Origin: Bacteroidetes bacterium UBA3022
GTDB lineage: Bacteria; Bacteroidota; Bacteroidia; Chitinophagales; BACL12
NCBI GenBank assembly: GCA_002346225.1
Contig: DDYY01000077.1
Coordinates: forward strand, 1 to 12,096
DNA length: 12,096 nucleotides
Direction of reading: 5' to 3'
Shown here one piece after another: positions 1-5,655 of this stretch; position 1 is the first letter of the stretch, and each line of letters starts with the position of its first letter. The translations under genes were made by a program, and so were the position numbers. The notes under the pieces are model-generated. The model had not been told where the DNA came from. It did no database searches and saw only the letters and a list, made by a program, of their open reading frames with translations.

Positions 1-67
1 GTGGTAGGTCATAGGTTGCAGGTTTTAGGTCGTAGGTAAGTTGCAGGTTTTAGGTCGTAAGTTATCG
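1..67. repeat. Heptamer-periodic tandem repeat (GTNNTAG)
   Basis: The stretch divides into 7-bp units of the form GTNNTAG: gtggtag, gtcatag, gttgcag, gttttag, gtcgtag, then a 4-bp partial unit gtaa, then gttgcag, gttttag, gtcgtaa and gttatcg. Positions 15-39 and 40-64 form a higher-order direct repeat of 25 bp with two mismatches. It is non-coding and runs off the left edge, so its full length is unknown. Degenerate heptamer tracts of this sort are familiar between genes in Bacteroidota drafts. Their function is unknown to me. Confidence 0.75.
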
Positions 68-113
68 GTAAAATGTCTGTGGTCAATCTCGATAACCATT
101 GGGGCTACAAGCT

Positions 114-169
114 AACTGCCAATGCCTAATAGACAAAGCCTCTCAATGTCAAAGTCAAAGTTATTGTCA
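114..169. repeat. Second degenerate heptamer-periodic tract
   Basis: This reads in 7-bp steps as aactgcc, aatgcct, aatagac, aaagcct, ctcaatg, tcaaagt, caaagtt, attgtca. The consensus differs from the tract at 1-67 but the period is the same. Units are diverged, so the periodicity is less certain than in the first tract. It is non-coding and is followed directly by the palindrome at 171-188. Confidence 0.45.
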
Positions 170-170
170 A

Positions 171-188
171 CCCCGATAGTTATCGGGG
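171..188. repeat. Palindrome CCCCGATA-GT-TATCGGGG
   Basis: This is a perfect inverted repeat of 8 bp arms around a 2-bp centre. It belongs to the same general type as the CCCGAyAG-CTrTCGGG palindrome at 5415-5434. Such sequences recur between genes in Bacteroidota; that is my general knowledge, not a count made here. It could form a short cruciform or RNA hairpin. No T-run follows, so I do not call it a terminator. Confidence 0.6.
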
Positions 189-195
189 CAACATC

Positions 196-271
196 AACGC
201 CGGCGTTCCTCTAAAATGTAATTGCTTAAAATAATGATGCATCCCTTATCGGTAACACCGGCGGAACGGGA
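196..271. repeat. 76-bp intergenic hairpin element, copy A
   Basis: The element has a left arm (196-210, containing the 12-bp palindrome AACGCCGGCGTT), a 39-bp middle and a right arm (250-271, CGGTAACACCGG...). The arms pair as an imperfect hairpin: CGCCGG pairs with CCGGCG, followed by GTT with AAC and CC with GG around one mismatch and one bulge. A second copy of exactly the same length lies at 10712-10787, matching 15/15 in the left arm, 22/39 in the middle and 19/22 in the right arm by hand alignment without gaps. No coding potential is visible. It behaves like a dispersed, REP- or MITE-like intergenic repeat. Confidence 0.6.
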
Positions 272-495
272 TTGGCTATCGGGAGTGAGCAGTGAATTGT
301 CATTTGGGCATAGCATCTTATATACCAACTAAGCGATTGCGTGAGGGATGGTAGCCGACACCCCGGTGACGAAGGAGCTGGAGTAAGGCGTACAGCCCGG
401 TGCCTGTGCAGTAGCATTTACTTTGCACAAAGCATCATCAGGCACACGCCCTGCCCTTTCAAAGACAGTGCTGTGATCCACCTGTTATTATTCCA
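272..495. other. Gene-free upstream region
   Basis: There is no convincing reading frame on either strand. A short heptamer-like piece (ggagtga, gcagtga, attgtca) lies around 284-300. A GC-richer stretch at about 334-412 (around gaggga, accccggtgacgaagga, gcccggtgcc) looks like repetitive intergenic DNA, but only one copy is present here, so I cannot show that. A minus-strand frame of 63 codons crosses it (226-417); its composition is not protein-like and it overlaps the repeat element. Confidence 0.4.
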
Positions 496-526
496 TTGAT
501 TCCCTTTTCTAAAATCGCTACCTTCA
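496..526 (+). promoter_or_regulatory. Putative Bacteroidota-type promoter of the Moco cluster
   Basis: A -33 TTG (496-498) is followed after exactly 20 bp by a -7-like TACCTTCA (519-526). The known consensus is TTG-N19-22-TAnnTTTG. The last two bases of the -7 deviate, but fdhD has nearly the same box (TAACTTCA) at identical spacing. The distance from the TA of the -7 to the ATG is 21 bp, leaving a short leader of roughly 10-15 nt. Confidence 0.5.
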
Positions 527-539
527 TGCGCATCATTTT

Positions 540-1652
540 ATGTATCAAAATCTGATGCTGCGATACGAGAGACAAGTCACTTTACCCGAATGGGGTGCGG
601 AAGGACAAGAGAAGATGCGAACTGCCAAAGTATTAGTGGTGGGTGCCGGAGGGCTGGGGGTGCCGGTTATTCAATACCTGGCTGCTGCGGGTGTGGGACA
701 TTTGGGAATAGTAGATGGTGATGTGGTTGACCTTAGCAATATCCATCGACAACCTTTATATGATGCCGATGATTGCGGCAGAAACAAAGCGACCGTTGCT
801 GCGGAAAAAGTGTTTCAACTCAATTCCGATGTCACGACAATAGTGTATACTTTCCAGCTTCAAGCCGATAACGCAGCAGACCTGATGGCACCTTACGATA
901 TCATCATTGACGCATCCGATAATTTCCCGACAAGGTATTGTATTAACGATGCTGCGGTGCTGCTCGACAAACCGGTGGTATATGGCGCAGTATCTGCCAT
1001 GGAAGGACAATTGAGTGTCTTGAATTATCAGGAAGGTCCGACGTATCGCTGCCTCTTTCCCACTCCACCTCCTCCGGGGGGTGCATGGGACTGTGCCACT
1101 ACCGGCATTATGGGCACCATACCGGGCACCATTGGCATGCTGATGGCCACTGAAGCATTGAAAATCATTACCGGAATAGGCTATCCGCTGCGTCGTCAGC
1201 TGCTCACCTGGCGGGCAAGTATGCAGGAATTTATAAAGTTTGAATTTGACAGAAATGCCGACTATTTGAATTTGGTTCCGGAAAATTTGGAGGCCTTATC
1301 CAGGATGGACTATCCGGCCTTCTGCGGTGTGCTATCTTCAACTACCATAGCACCTGAAACATGGCTTTCCTCCCCATCCGATTTTAGTGCAATTATCGAT
1401 GTACGGGAAGAAAATGAACTTCCTCCTTCCATGGAAGGAGCCTTACGTTTGCCACTAAGTCGTTTGCAACAACGCCCGGACCTGCCTGTTTTGGATGGGC
1501 GGGTTTTAGTGTACTGCCAGACCGGCAACCGCACTCCGGAGGCTATCCGTATTTTACAACAACAATTTCCTGCCGTACATTTTGTTACTTTGGAGGGTGG
1601 CATCAAAGCATGGCAATTGTTTGAGATGAATAGAAAATATGGCAACGCATAA
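540..1652 (+). CDS. moeB: MoeB/ThiF-type adenylyltransferase fused to rhodanese (MOCS3/Uba4-like)
   Basis: This is an E1-like enzyme expected to adenylate the C-terminal glycine of the sulfur carrier MoaD (or ThiS). Its rhodanese domain would then supply sulfur for the thiocarboxylate, in the cytoplasm. The ThiF fold spans about residues 8-245: nucleotide loop GAGGLG (35-40), VDGD (58-61), the Arg/Lys pair R70 (SNIHRQ) and K83, and DASDN (124-128). C185 in WDCATTG is in the position of the ThiF/Uba4 acceptor cysteine. The rhodanese domain covers about 270-362, with IDVRE and an intact active loop CQTGNR (C326, R331). The usual MoeB zinc site looks lost: the first CxxC is T168-YR-C171 and no second CxxC follows the E1 domain. 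ATG at 555 (M6) is an alternative start. The 3' end overlaps moaE by 14 bp, indicating an operon and favouring a Moco over a thiamine role. No MoaD is encoded nearby. Confidence 0.85.
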   Translation: MYQNLMLRYERQVTLPEWGAEGQEKMRTAKVLVVGAGGLGVPVIQYLAAAGVGHLGIVDGDVVDLSNIHRQPLYDADDCGRNKATVAAEKVFQLNSDVTTIVYTFQLQADNAADLMAPYDIIIDASDNFPTRYCINDAAVLLDKPVVYGAVSAMEGQLSVLNYQEGPTYRCLFPTPPPPGGAWDCATTGIMGTIPGTIGMLMATEALKIITGIGYPLRRQLLTWRASMQEFIKFEFDRNADYLNLVPENLEALSRMDYPAFCGVLSSTTIAPETWLSSPSDFSAIIDVREENELPPSMEGALRLPLSRLQQRPDLPVLDGRVLVYCQTGNRTPEAIRILQQQFPAVHFVTLEGGIKAWQLFEMNRKYGNA

Positions 1653-2082
1653 TCGCAAAAAAGTATTCGTAGATGGCCCCATCAGTCCGGCATTTATAGC
1701 TGACTCCATTGCCAAACACAGCAGCAAGACAGACATCGGAGCGCACAGTATTTTTCTGGGTCAGGTTCGTGCCGATGAAAAGGAAGGGGGCATAGTAGCT
1801 GCCATAGAATACACGGCACACACCGAAATGGCAGAAGAACAGTTCCATCAGATTCGCGAAGCCATTTTTGACAAATATGCCCTTACCTGTATGCACATTT
1901 ACCACAGTTTAGGAAAAGTTGCTGCCGGAGAAATTTCCCTATTTGTCTTCACCTCCTCTGCACACCGGAGAGATGCCATGGATGCCTGTAATGAAATCGT
2001 GGAGCGCATTAAACAAGAAGTGCCCATTTGGGGAAAGGAGCTGCTGGAAAATGGGGGGTATGTTTGGAAGGAATCAAGATAG
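1639..2082 (+). CDS. moaE: Molybdopterin synthase catalytic subunit MoaE
   Basis: This is the large subunit of molybdopterin synthase. With thiocarboxylated MoaD it adds the two dithiolene sulfurs to cPMP. At 147 residues it has the usual MoaE length. Visible family motifs are FLGQVR (39-44), EYTAH (57-61), YHSLGKVAAGE (88-98), the S-A-HR motif (107-110) and IKQEVPIWGKE (124-134). K125 corresponds to the conserved Lys119 of the E. coli enzyme. The position of Lys126 is a glycine here (G132), with a lysine one residue later (K133); I recall WGKE/FGKE as common in Bacteroidota MoaE, so this may be a clade feature. The ATG lies inside the last codons of the moeB-like gene (14-bp overlap), so translation is probably coupled. 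The moaCB gene follows after 92 bp. Confidence 0.93.
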   Translation: MATHNRKKVFVDGPISPAFIADSIAKHSSKTDIGAHSIFLGQVRADEKEGGIVAAIEYTAHTEMAEEQFHQIREAIFDKYALTCMHIYHSLGKVAAGEISLFVFTSSAHRRDAMDACNEIVERIKQEVPIWGKELLENGGYVWKESR

Positions 2083-2186
2083 CAGTAAAGCAGTGAGCAG
2101 TTGGTATTGAGTAATAAGCAGTAGAGCAGCAACAAGCACGAAAAAAAAGATCCACGAACCATGAATAACGATCTATGAACAACATC
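2083..2186. repeat. Two heptamer-periodic tracts between moaE and moaCB
   Basis: The first part reads in 7-bp steps aagcagt, gagcagt, tggtatt, gagtaat, aagcagt, agagcag, caacaag (2088-2136). After an A8 run (2141-2148) a second set with a different consensus follows: ccacgaa, ccatgaa, taacgat, ctatgaa, caacatc (2152-2186). The ATG of moaCB (2175) lies inside a unit of the second set. An earlier ATG at 2161 is out of frame and stops after five codons. No promoter of the TTG-N20-TAnnTTTG kind is visible here, so moaCB is probably read through from moaE. Confidence 0.6.
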
Positions 2187-3089
2187 ACCCATAAATCTCC
2201 CTCTTATCGCATGGCAGTGGCACAGGCAATTGTCAGTGCAAGCAGAGAAGATACCATTGCAGCGATCAGGGAAGGAAAGGTTCCGAAAGGAAACGTCTTC
2301 GAGATGGCAAAAGCAGCCGGCTTACTGGCCATCAAGAACACCAGCAATGTCATTCCGGATTGCCATCCGCTACCGGTGGAAGGTGCAACGGTTACTTATA
2401 CCATTCAGGGATTGGAACTGCATATACAGGTCATGGTAGAAACCGTTTACAAGACAGGTGTGGAGGTGGAAGCCATGCACGGTGCGGCTATAGTAGCACT
2501 GACCATTTACGATATGCTAAAACCTATCGACAAACAGGTGAGCATTTCGAATATTCGGCTGTTGGAAAAGAAAGGCGGCAAATCCGATTACAAGGATCAA
2601 CTCAGCAGAAATATCCGGGCAGCAGTTATTGTTTGTTCCGATACCATTGCTGCGGGCAAGAAAGAAGACAAGGCTGGAAAAGCCATCATCGAAAAGCTGG
2701 AAGGCCTGCCTGTAGAGATTGCGCACTACACCATCATTCCCGACGAAAAAGATAGCATCCAGGCACAAATAAACAGTCTGATCAGCGGCGGGACAGAACT
2801 GTTGTTGATTTGCGGTGGTACCGGACTCTCCAAAAGGGATATCACACCCGAAGCCGTCATGCCCTTATTGGAAAGGGAGATTCCCGGTATGATGGAGGCG
2901 GCCCGTGCCTATGGCCAGCAGCGCATGCCCTATGCCATGTTCTCCAGAGGCGTAGCCGGTATGATAGGCGATAGTGTGGTGATAACCCTGCCGGGCAGTA
3001 CCCGCGGAGCAGAAGAAACCATGGATGCACTCTTTCCCTATGTATTGCATTTATTTAAGGTGAATGCAGGCATGCGGCATAATGGATAG
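2175..3089 (+). CDS. moaCB: Bifunctional MoaC-MoaB (cPMP synthase / molybdopterin adenylyltransferase)
   Basis: This is a two-domain Moco protein. Residues 1 to about 145 are MoaC, which converts the 3',8-cyclo-GTP product of MoaA into cPMP. Residues about 147-300 are MoaB/MogA, which adenylates molybdopterin before metal insertion. The MoaC catalytic residues are all present: K38, H64 (IPDCHPLP), E97 and E99 (GVEVEA), D113 and K116 (YDMLK), followed by GGKSDY. The second domain shows CSD (154-156), ED (164-165), CGGTG (213-217), RDITPEA (221-227) and LPGSTRG (272-278), so it also looks active. The fusion is common in Bacteroidota, and 304 residues is the expected size. The start is set by ATG 2175, placing NITHK at the N-terminus as in relatives. 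It sits last in the moeB-moaE-moaCB run; no MoaA lies beside it. Confidence 0.92.
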   Translation: MNNITHKSPSYRMAVAQAIVSASREDTIAAIREGKVPKGNVFEMAKAAGLLAIKNTSNVIPDCHPLPVEGATVTYTIQGLELHIQVMVETVYKTGVEVEAMHGAAIVALTIYDMLKPIDKQVSISNIRLLEKKGGKSDYKDQLSRNIRAAVIVCSDTIAAGKKEDKAGKAIIEKLEGLPVEIAHYTIIPDEKDSIQAQINSLISGGTELLLICGGTGLSKRDITPEAVMPLLEREIPGMMEAARAYGQQRMPYAMFSRGVAGMIGDSVVITLPGSTRGAEETMDALFPYVLHLFKVNAGMRHNG

Positions 3090-3628
3090 GTGCAGGAAAG
3101 AATGCAGCCATTCATGCTATTCTGCAGACTACTTTTATTTTCCATTCCCTCAGGTACATTCCTTCTATGCGCCCGAATTAATGCTTGCGGTTCGCTTAAA
3201 CTTTTCCCTTCGAACAGTAATTTGATACCTTTTGAGCGCAAAAGGTATGACCAAAACGCTTTCCCCTGCTGAAGGTGCTTTTGCGGCCCTGCAACGCATC
3301 CTGCGGCGCCGAGCATTCCTTCATCGCGTGAACAGTTAAGCCTGAATTGGCAGCAGAAAACACCTTGCCTTACAATAGATCAGGTGGGCGATTCGGAACG
3401 CAAAGCAAGACCTTGCACTCCGGATGCTTCCACACACGCACTGCCAGCAGGGGAAACTGTTCCTATGTTGCCTTAGCCTTGTTGTCGGGTTAGCCGGCTT
3501 CCTCTCATTGCTGAAACCGTCTTTTACAGCAGTGATTATCGCATCCCATTCCTTTAACAATTTCTGAATTCTGCAACAACATGTCTTGCATTTATTACAT
3601 GCCGGGTAGCCAAATCAATGAAATATTA
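3090..3628. other. Gene-free region between moaCB and fhs
   Basis: This 540-bp stretch has no convincing gene. Minus-strand frames exist (3038-3316, overlapping the end of moaCB, and 3336-3560), but they match no family I know and lack a promoter. The frame at 3038-3316 contains a protein-like patch (QGKAFWSYLLRSKG) that spans the hairpin at 3225-3248, so it could be a degraded coding remnant or part of a repeat family. I see no riboswitch and no tRNA here. Confidence 0.4.
3225..3248. terminator. Strong hairpin downstream of moaCB
   Basis: This is a perfect inverted repeat: ATACCTTTTG (3225-3234), loop AGCG, CAAAAGGTAT (3239-3248). It has a 10-bp stem with a 4-nt loop. It lies 136 bp after the moaCB stop and no T-run follows on the plus strand, so termination is only one possible role; a dyad protein-binding site or a repeat-family hairpin is equally possible. 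Confidence 0.4.
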
Positions 3629-3636
3629 TAGATTTG
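3629..3636 (+). promoter_or_regulatory. Possible -7 element of fhs (TAGATTTG)
   Basis: The octamer matches TAnnTTTG exactly and lies 26 bp before the ATG at 3655, a spacing similar to the other promoters here. No TTG is found about 20 bp upstream, so the promoter call is weak. If real, it overlaps the alternative TTG codon at 3634 and would exclude it as the start. Confidence 0.3.
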
Positions 3637-3654
3637 TCAAAACAACAGAAAAAT

Positions 3655-5328
3655 ATGTCCTTTCCAACCGATATCGAGATAGCGCAAAAGGCTGTGATTC
3701 GGCCTATTGCTGACATCGCAGCCAAACTGAATATAGCATTTGACGACCTCGAACTATATGGCAAATACAAGGCAAAATTACCCTTGACGCTGATAGATGA
3801 GGAGAAGATCAAAAAAGCCAAACTCATTCTGGTCACTGCCATCAACCCCACCCCTGCCGGTGAGGGAAAAACAACGGTATCTATCGGTCTGCATGAAGGA
3901 CTGAATAAGATTGGAAAGAAATCGGTGGTGGTAATCCGCGAACCCTCTTTAGGTCCGGTATTCGGTATAAAAGGCGGTGCTGCCGGTGGTGGCTACAGCC
4001 AGGTGATTCCTATGGAAGACATCAACCTGCATTTCACTGGCGACTTTTCCGCCATTGAAAAAGCGAATAATTTATTGGCCGCACTTATCGACAATGACCT
4101 CAACAACAAGGAGAACCTGGGCATTGATCCGCGTACCATTGTTTGGAAACGGGTAATGGACATGAACGACCGGGCGCTGCGTCAAATAGTGATTGGATTA
4201 GGTGGCAAAACAAACGGGGTTCCACGGGAAGACGGATTCAACATCACCCCCGCCTCCGAAGTGATGGCCATTCTTTGTATGTCGCAAAGTTTCGCCGACC
4301 TCAAAGAACGCCTGGGAAATATTTATATCGGTCAGACTTACGATAAGAAACCCGTTTTTGCACGTGACCTGAAAGCGGAAGCGGCCATGGCCATATTGCT
4401 GAAAGACGCCATCAAACCCAATCTGGTGCAGACGCTGGAAGGCAATCCGGCTATCATCCATGGCGGACCATTCGCCAATATTGCACAGGGTACCAATACC
4501 ATACTTGCCACCAAGATGGGCTTGTCCTTAGGCGATTACGTGGTAACAGAAGCCGGCTTCGGTGCCGACCTGGGTGCGGAGAAATTCATGAACATCAAGT
4601 GTGGTTATGCCGGTTTTGGTCCGGATGCCATTGTTATTGTTGCTACCATTCGCGCCCTTCGCCACCACGGTGGTGCCACCAAAGATGAATATAACACACC
4701 AAGTGTGGAACGGGTTGCCAAAGGTTTGGAGAACCTGGAAAAACATATTGAAAATTGTGCCAAGTATGGTTTAACACCTGTTGTAGCCATCAACGCCTTC
4801 CCGGCCGATACAGCAGAAGAAGTACAATTGGTCATCGACAAGGCAGAACAAATGGGTGCCAAGGCGGTGGTAAGTGAGGGCTTCGCCAAGGGCGGAGAAG
4901 GCACCAGGAATCTCGCACAAGCGGTGGTAGATATGATAGACAGCGGTGTCAATAAATTCCATCGTTTGTACGACTGGAACCTACCGGTAGAAGATAAAAT
5001 CCGCACCATTGCCCAAGAGATTTACGGTGCCGATGATGTGAGTTTTTCATCGAAGGCTTTATTGCAACTGAAGACTATTAATAAATTGGGTTTTGATAAG
5101 CTGCCTATTTGTATGGCCAAGACGCAAAAGTCGTTGAGCGACAATGAAAAAGTGGTAGGAAGACCAACTGGTTTCACAGTGAATGTCCGTGAATTTGAAT
5201 TCGCCTCCGGTGCCGGGTTCGTCATTCCCATTTTAGGCGATATGATGCGCATGCCGGGCCTACCGGTGCATCCTGCCAGTGAGGGTATGGACATTGATGA
5301 TAACGGAAAGATTACGGGGCTGAGTTGA
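3655..5328 (+). CDS. fhs: Formate-tetrahydrofolate ligase (10-formyl-THF synthetase)
   Basis: Fhs joins formate to tetrahydrofolate with ATP hydrolysis, giving 10-formyl-THF for purine synthesis and other one-carbon reactions in the cytoplasm. The reading frame is intact and collinear with the family: P-loop TPAGEGKTT (residues 66-74), the signature GIKGGAAGGGY (104-114) and the second signature VATIRALRHHGG in the middle of the protein. From ATG 3655 it has 557 residues, the usual length, and begins with SFPTDIEIAQ as expected. The frame stays open upstream to a TTG at 3634 (564 residues), which I consider less likely because it falls within a -7-like box. It stands alone, 565 bp after moaCB and 327 bp before the next gene. 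It fits the formate theme set by fdhD, but folD and the other one-carbon enzymes are absent here. Confidence 0.95.
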   Translation: MSFPTDIEIAQKAVIRPIADIAAKLNIAFDDLELYGKYKAKLPLTLIDEEKIKKAKLILVTAINPTPAGEGKTTVSIGLHEGLNKIGKKSVVVIREPSLGPVFGIKGGAAGGGYSQVIPMEDINLHFTGDFSAIEKANNLLAALIDNDLNNKENLGIDPRTIVWKRVMDMNDRALRQIVIGLGGKTNGVPREDGFNITPASEVMAILCMSQSFADLKERLGNIYIGQTYDKKPVFARDLKAEAAMAILLKDAIKPNLVQTLEGNPAIIHGGPFANIAQGTNTILATKMGLSLGDYVVTEAGFGADLGAEKFMNIKCGYAGFGPDAIVIVATIRALRHHGGATKDEYNTPSVERVAKGLENLEKHIENCAKYGLTPVVAINAFPADTAEEVQLVIDKAEQMGAKAVVSEGFAKGGEGTRNLAQAVVDMIDSGVNKFHRLYDWNLPVEDKIRTIAQEIYGADDVSFSSKALLQLKTINKLGFDKLPICMAKTQKSLSDNEKVVGRPTGFTVNVREFEFASGAGFVIPILGDMMRMPGLPVHPASEGMDIDDNGKITGLS

Positions 5329-5356
5329 TAACAGGCGCCATTATTTTGAACACATA

Positions 5357-5388
5357 GGGAGAAATAGGAGCAATTTACCTATTTGCCC
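5357..5388 (+). terminator. Probable terminator hairpin of fhs
   Basis: GGG-AG-AAATAGG (5357-5368) pairs with CCTATTT-G-CCC (5378-5388), a 7-bp stem extended by three G-C pairs across a small internal loop, with a 9-nt loop. It starts 29 bp after the fhs stop. There is no clear T-tract after it, so the call rests on position and structure. Confidence 0.4.
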
Positions 5389-5414
5389 TTCACTTACCTT
5401 GGTCCTGCCTTTCG

Positions 5415-5434
5415 CTCCCGACAGCTGTCGGGAG
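5415..5434. repeat. Perfect 20-bp palindrome CTCCCGACAG/CTGTCGGGAG
   Basis: The sequence is exactly self-complementary over 20 bp with no spacer. It resembles the palindrome at 171-188 (CCCCGATA/TATCGGGG) and belongs to a type often seen between genes in Bacteroidota. It lies in GC-rich gene-free DNA between the fhs terminator and the promoter of the beta-helix gene. Confidence 0.7.
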
Positions 5435-5449
5435 TCCTCCCCCGCACAA

Positions 5450-5564
5450 CGGCTACAAGCTTGTTGCGCTGCATCCGTACAGCGGGGTCCGGGCTGCCGC
5501 TGCAGTCAGGGCTAATAAGTTTCGGTAACAGCTTCGTCTATGTATCTATGTAAGCTTGTAGCCG
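5450..5564. repeat. 13-bp inverted repeat flanking an 89-bp spacer
   Basis: CGGCTACAAGCTT (5450-5462) and its exact reverse complement AAGCTTGTAGCCG (5552-5564) bound an 89-bp non-coding segment. A fragment of the arm (ggctacaagct) also occurs at 103-113. The arrangement resembles a very small non-autonomous element or a long-loop stem. No target-site duplication is evident at the outer ends, and no protein is encoded inside. Confidence 0.5.
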
Positions 5565-5590
5565 ATATTTGTATTAGCACCATTCTGCTA

Positions 5591-5621
5591 TTGACATTCA
5601 CCCGGGAAAACGGTAAGTTTG
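5591..5621 (+). promoter_or_regulatory. Consensus Bacteroidota promoter of the beta-helix gene
   Basis: A -33 TTG (5591-5593) is separated by exactly 20 bp from a perfect -7 TAAGTTTG (5614-5621). Transcription would start near 5628, giving a leader of about 28 nt before ATG 5656. It is the best promoter match in the window and supports ATG 5656 over the downstream ATG 5737. It probably drives both T9SS cargo genes. Confidence 0.7.
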
Positions 5622-5655
5622 ATAAATATTCCATACAGCACCTAAAACCGGTAAC

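Noticed and set aside
1..169. CRISPR-like direct repeats
   Set aside because: Units are 7 bp and contiguous, with no unique spacers and no cas genes.
226..417. Minus-strand frame of 63 codons
   Set aside because: It overlaps the hairpin element copy A and has no family resemblance or promoter.
65..539. Moco riboswitch before the Moco cluster
   Set aside because: The probable promoter leaves a leader of only about 10-15 nt, too short for a riboswitch.
1310..1645. Minus-strand frame of 111 codons
   Set aside because: It lies wholly within the rhodanese part of the moeB-like gene, which is clearly the coding frame.
3336..3560. Minus-strand frame of 74 codons in the moaCB-fhs gap
   Set aside because: Composition is not protein-like, there is no promoter and I recognise no family; kept only as part of the gene-free region.
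3540..3654. THF riboswitch upstream of fhs
   Set aside because: I could not find the paired conserved segments of a THF riboswitch, and that class is known mainly from Firmicutes.
3634..3654. TTG 3634 as the start of fhs
   Set aside because: ATG 3655 gives the usual family length and N-terminus, and the TTG falls in a -7-like box.
4605..5009. Minus-strand frame of 134 codons
   Set aside because: It is antisense to the conserved core of fhs, and its protein is low-complexity with no motif.
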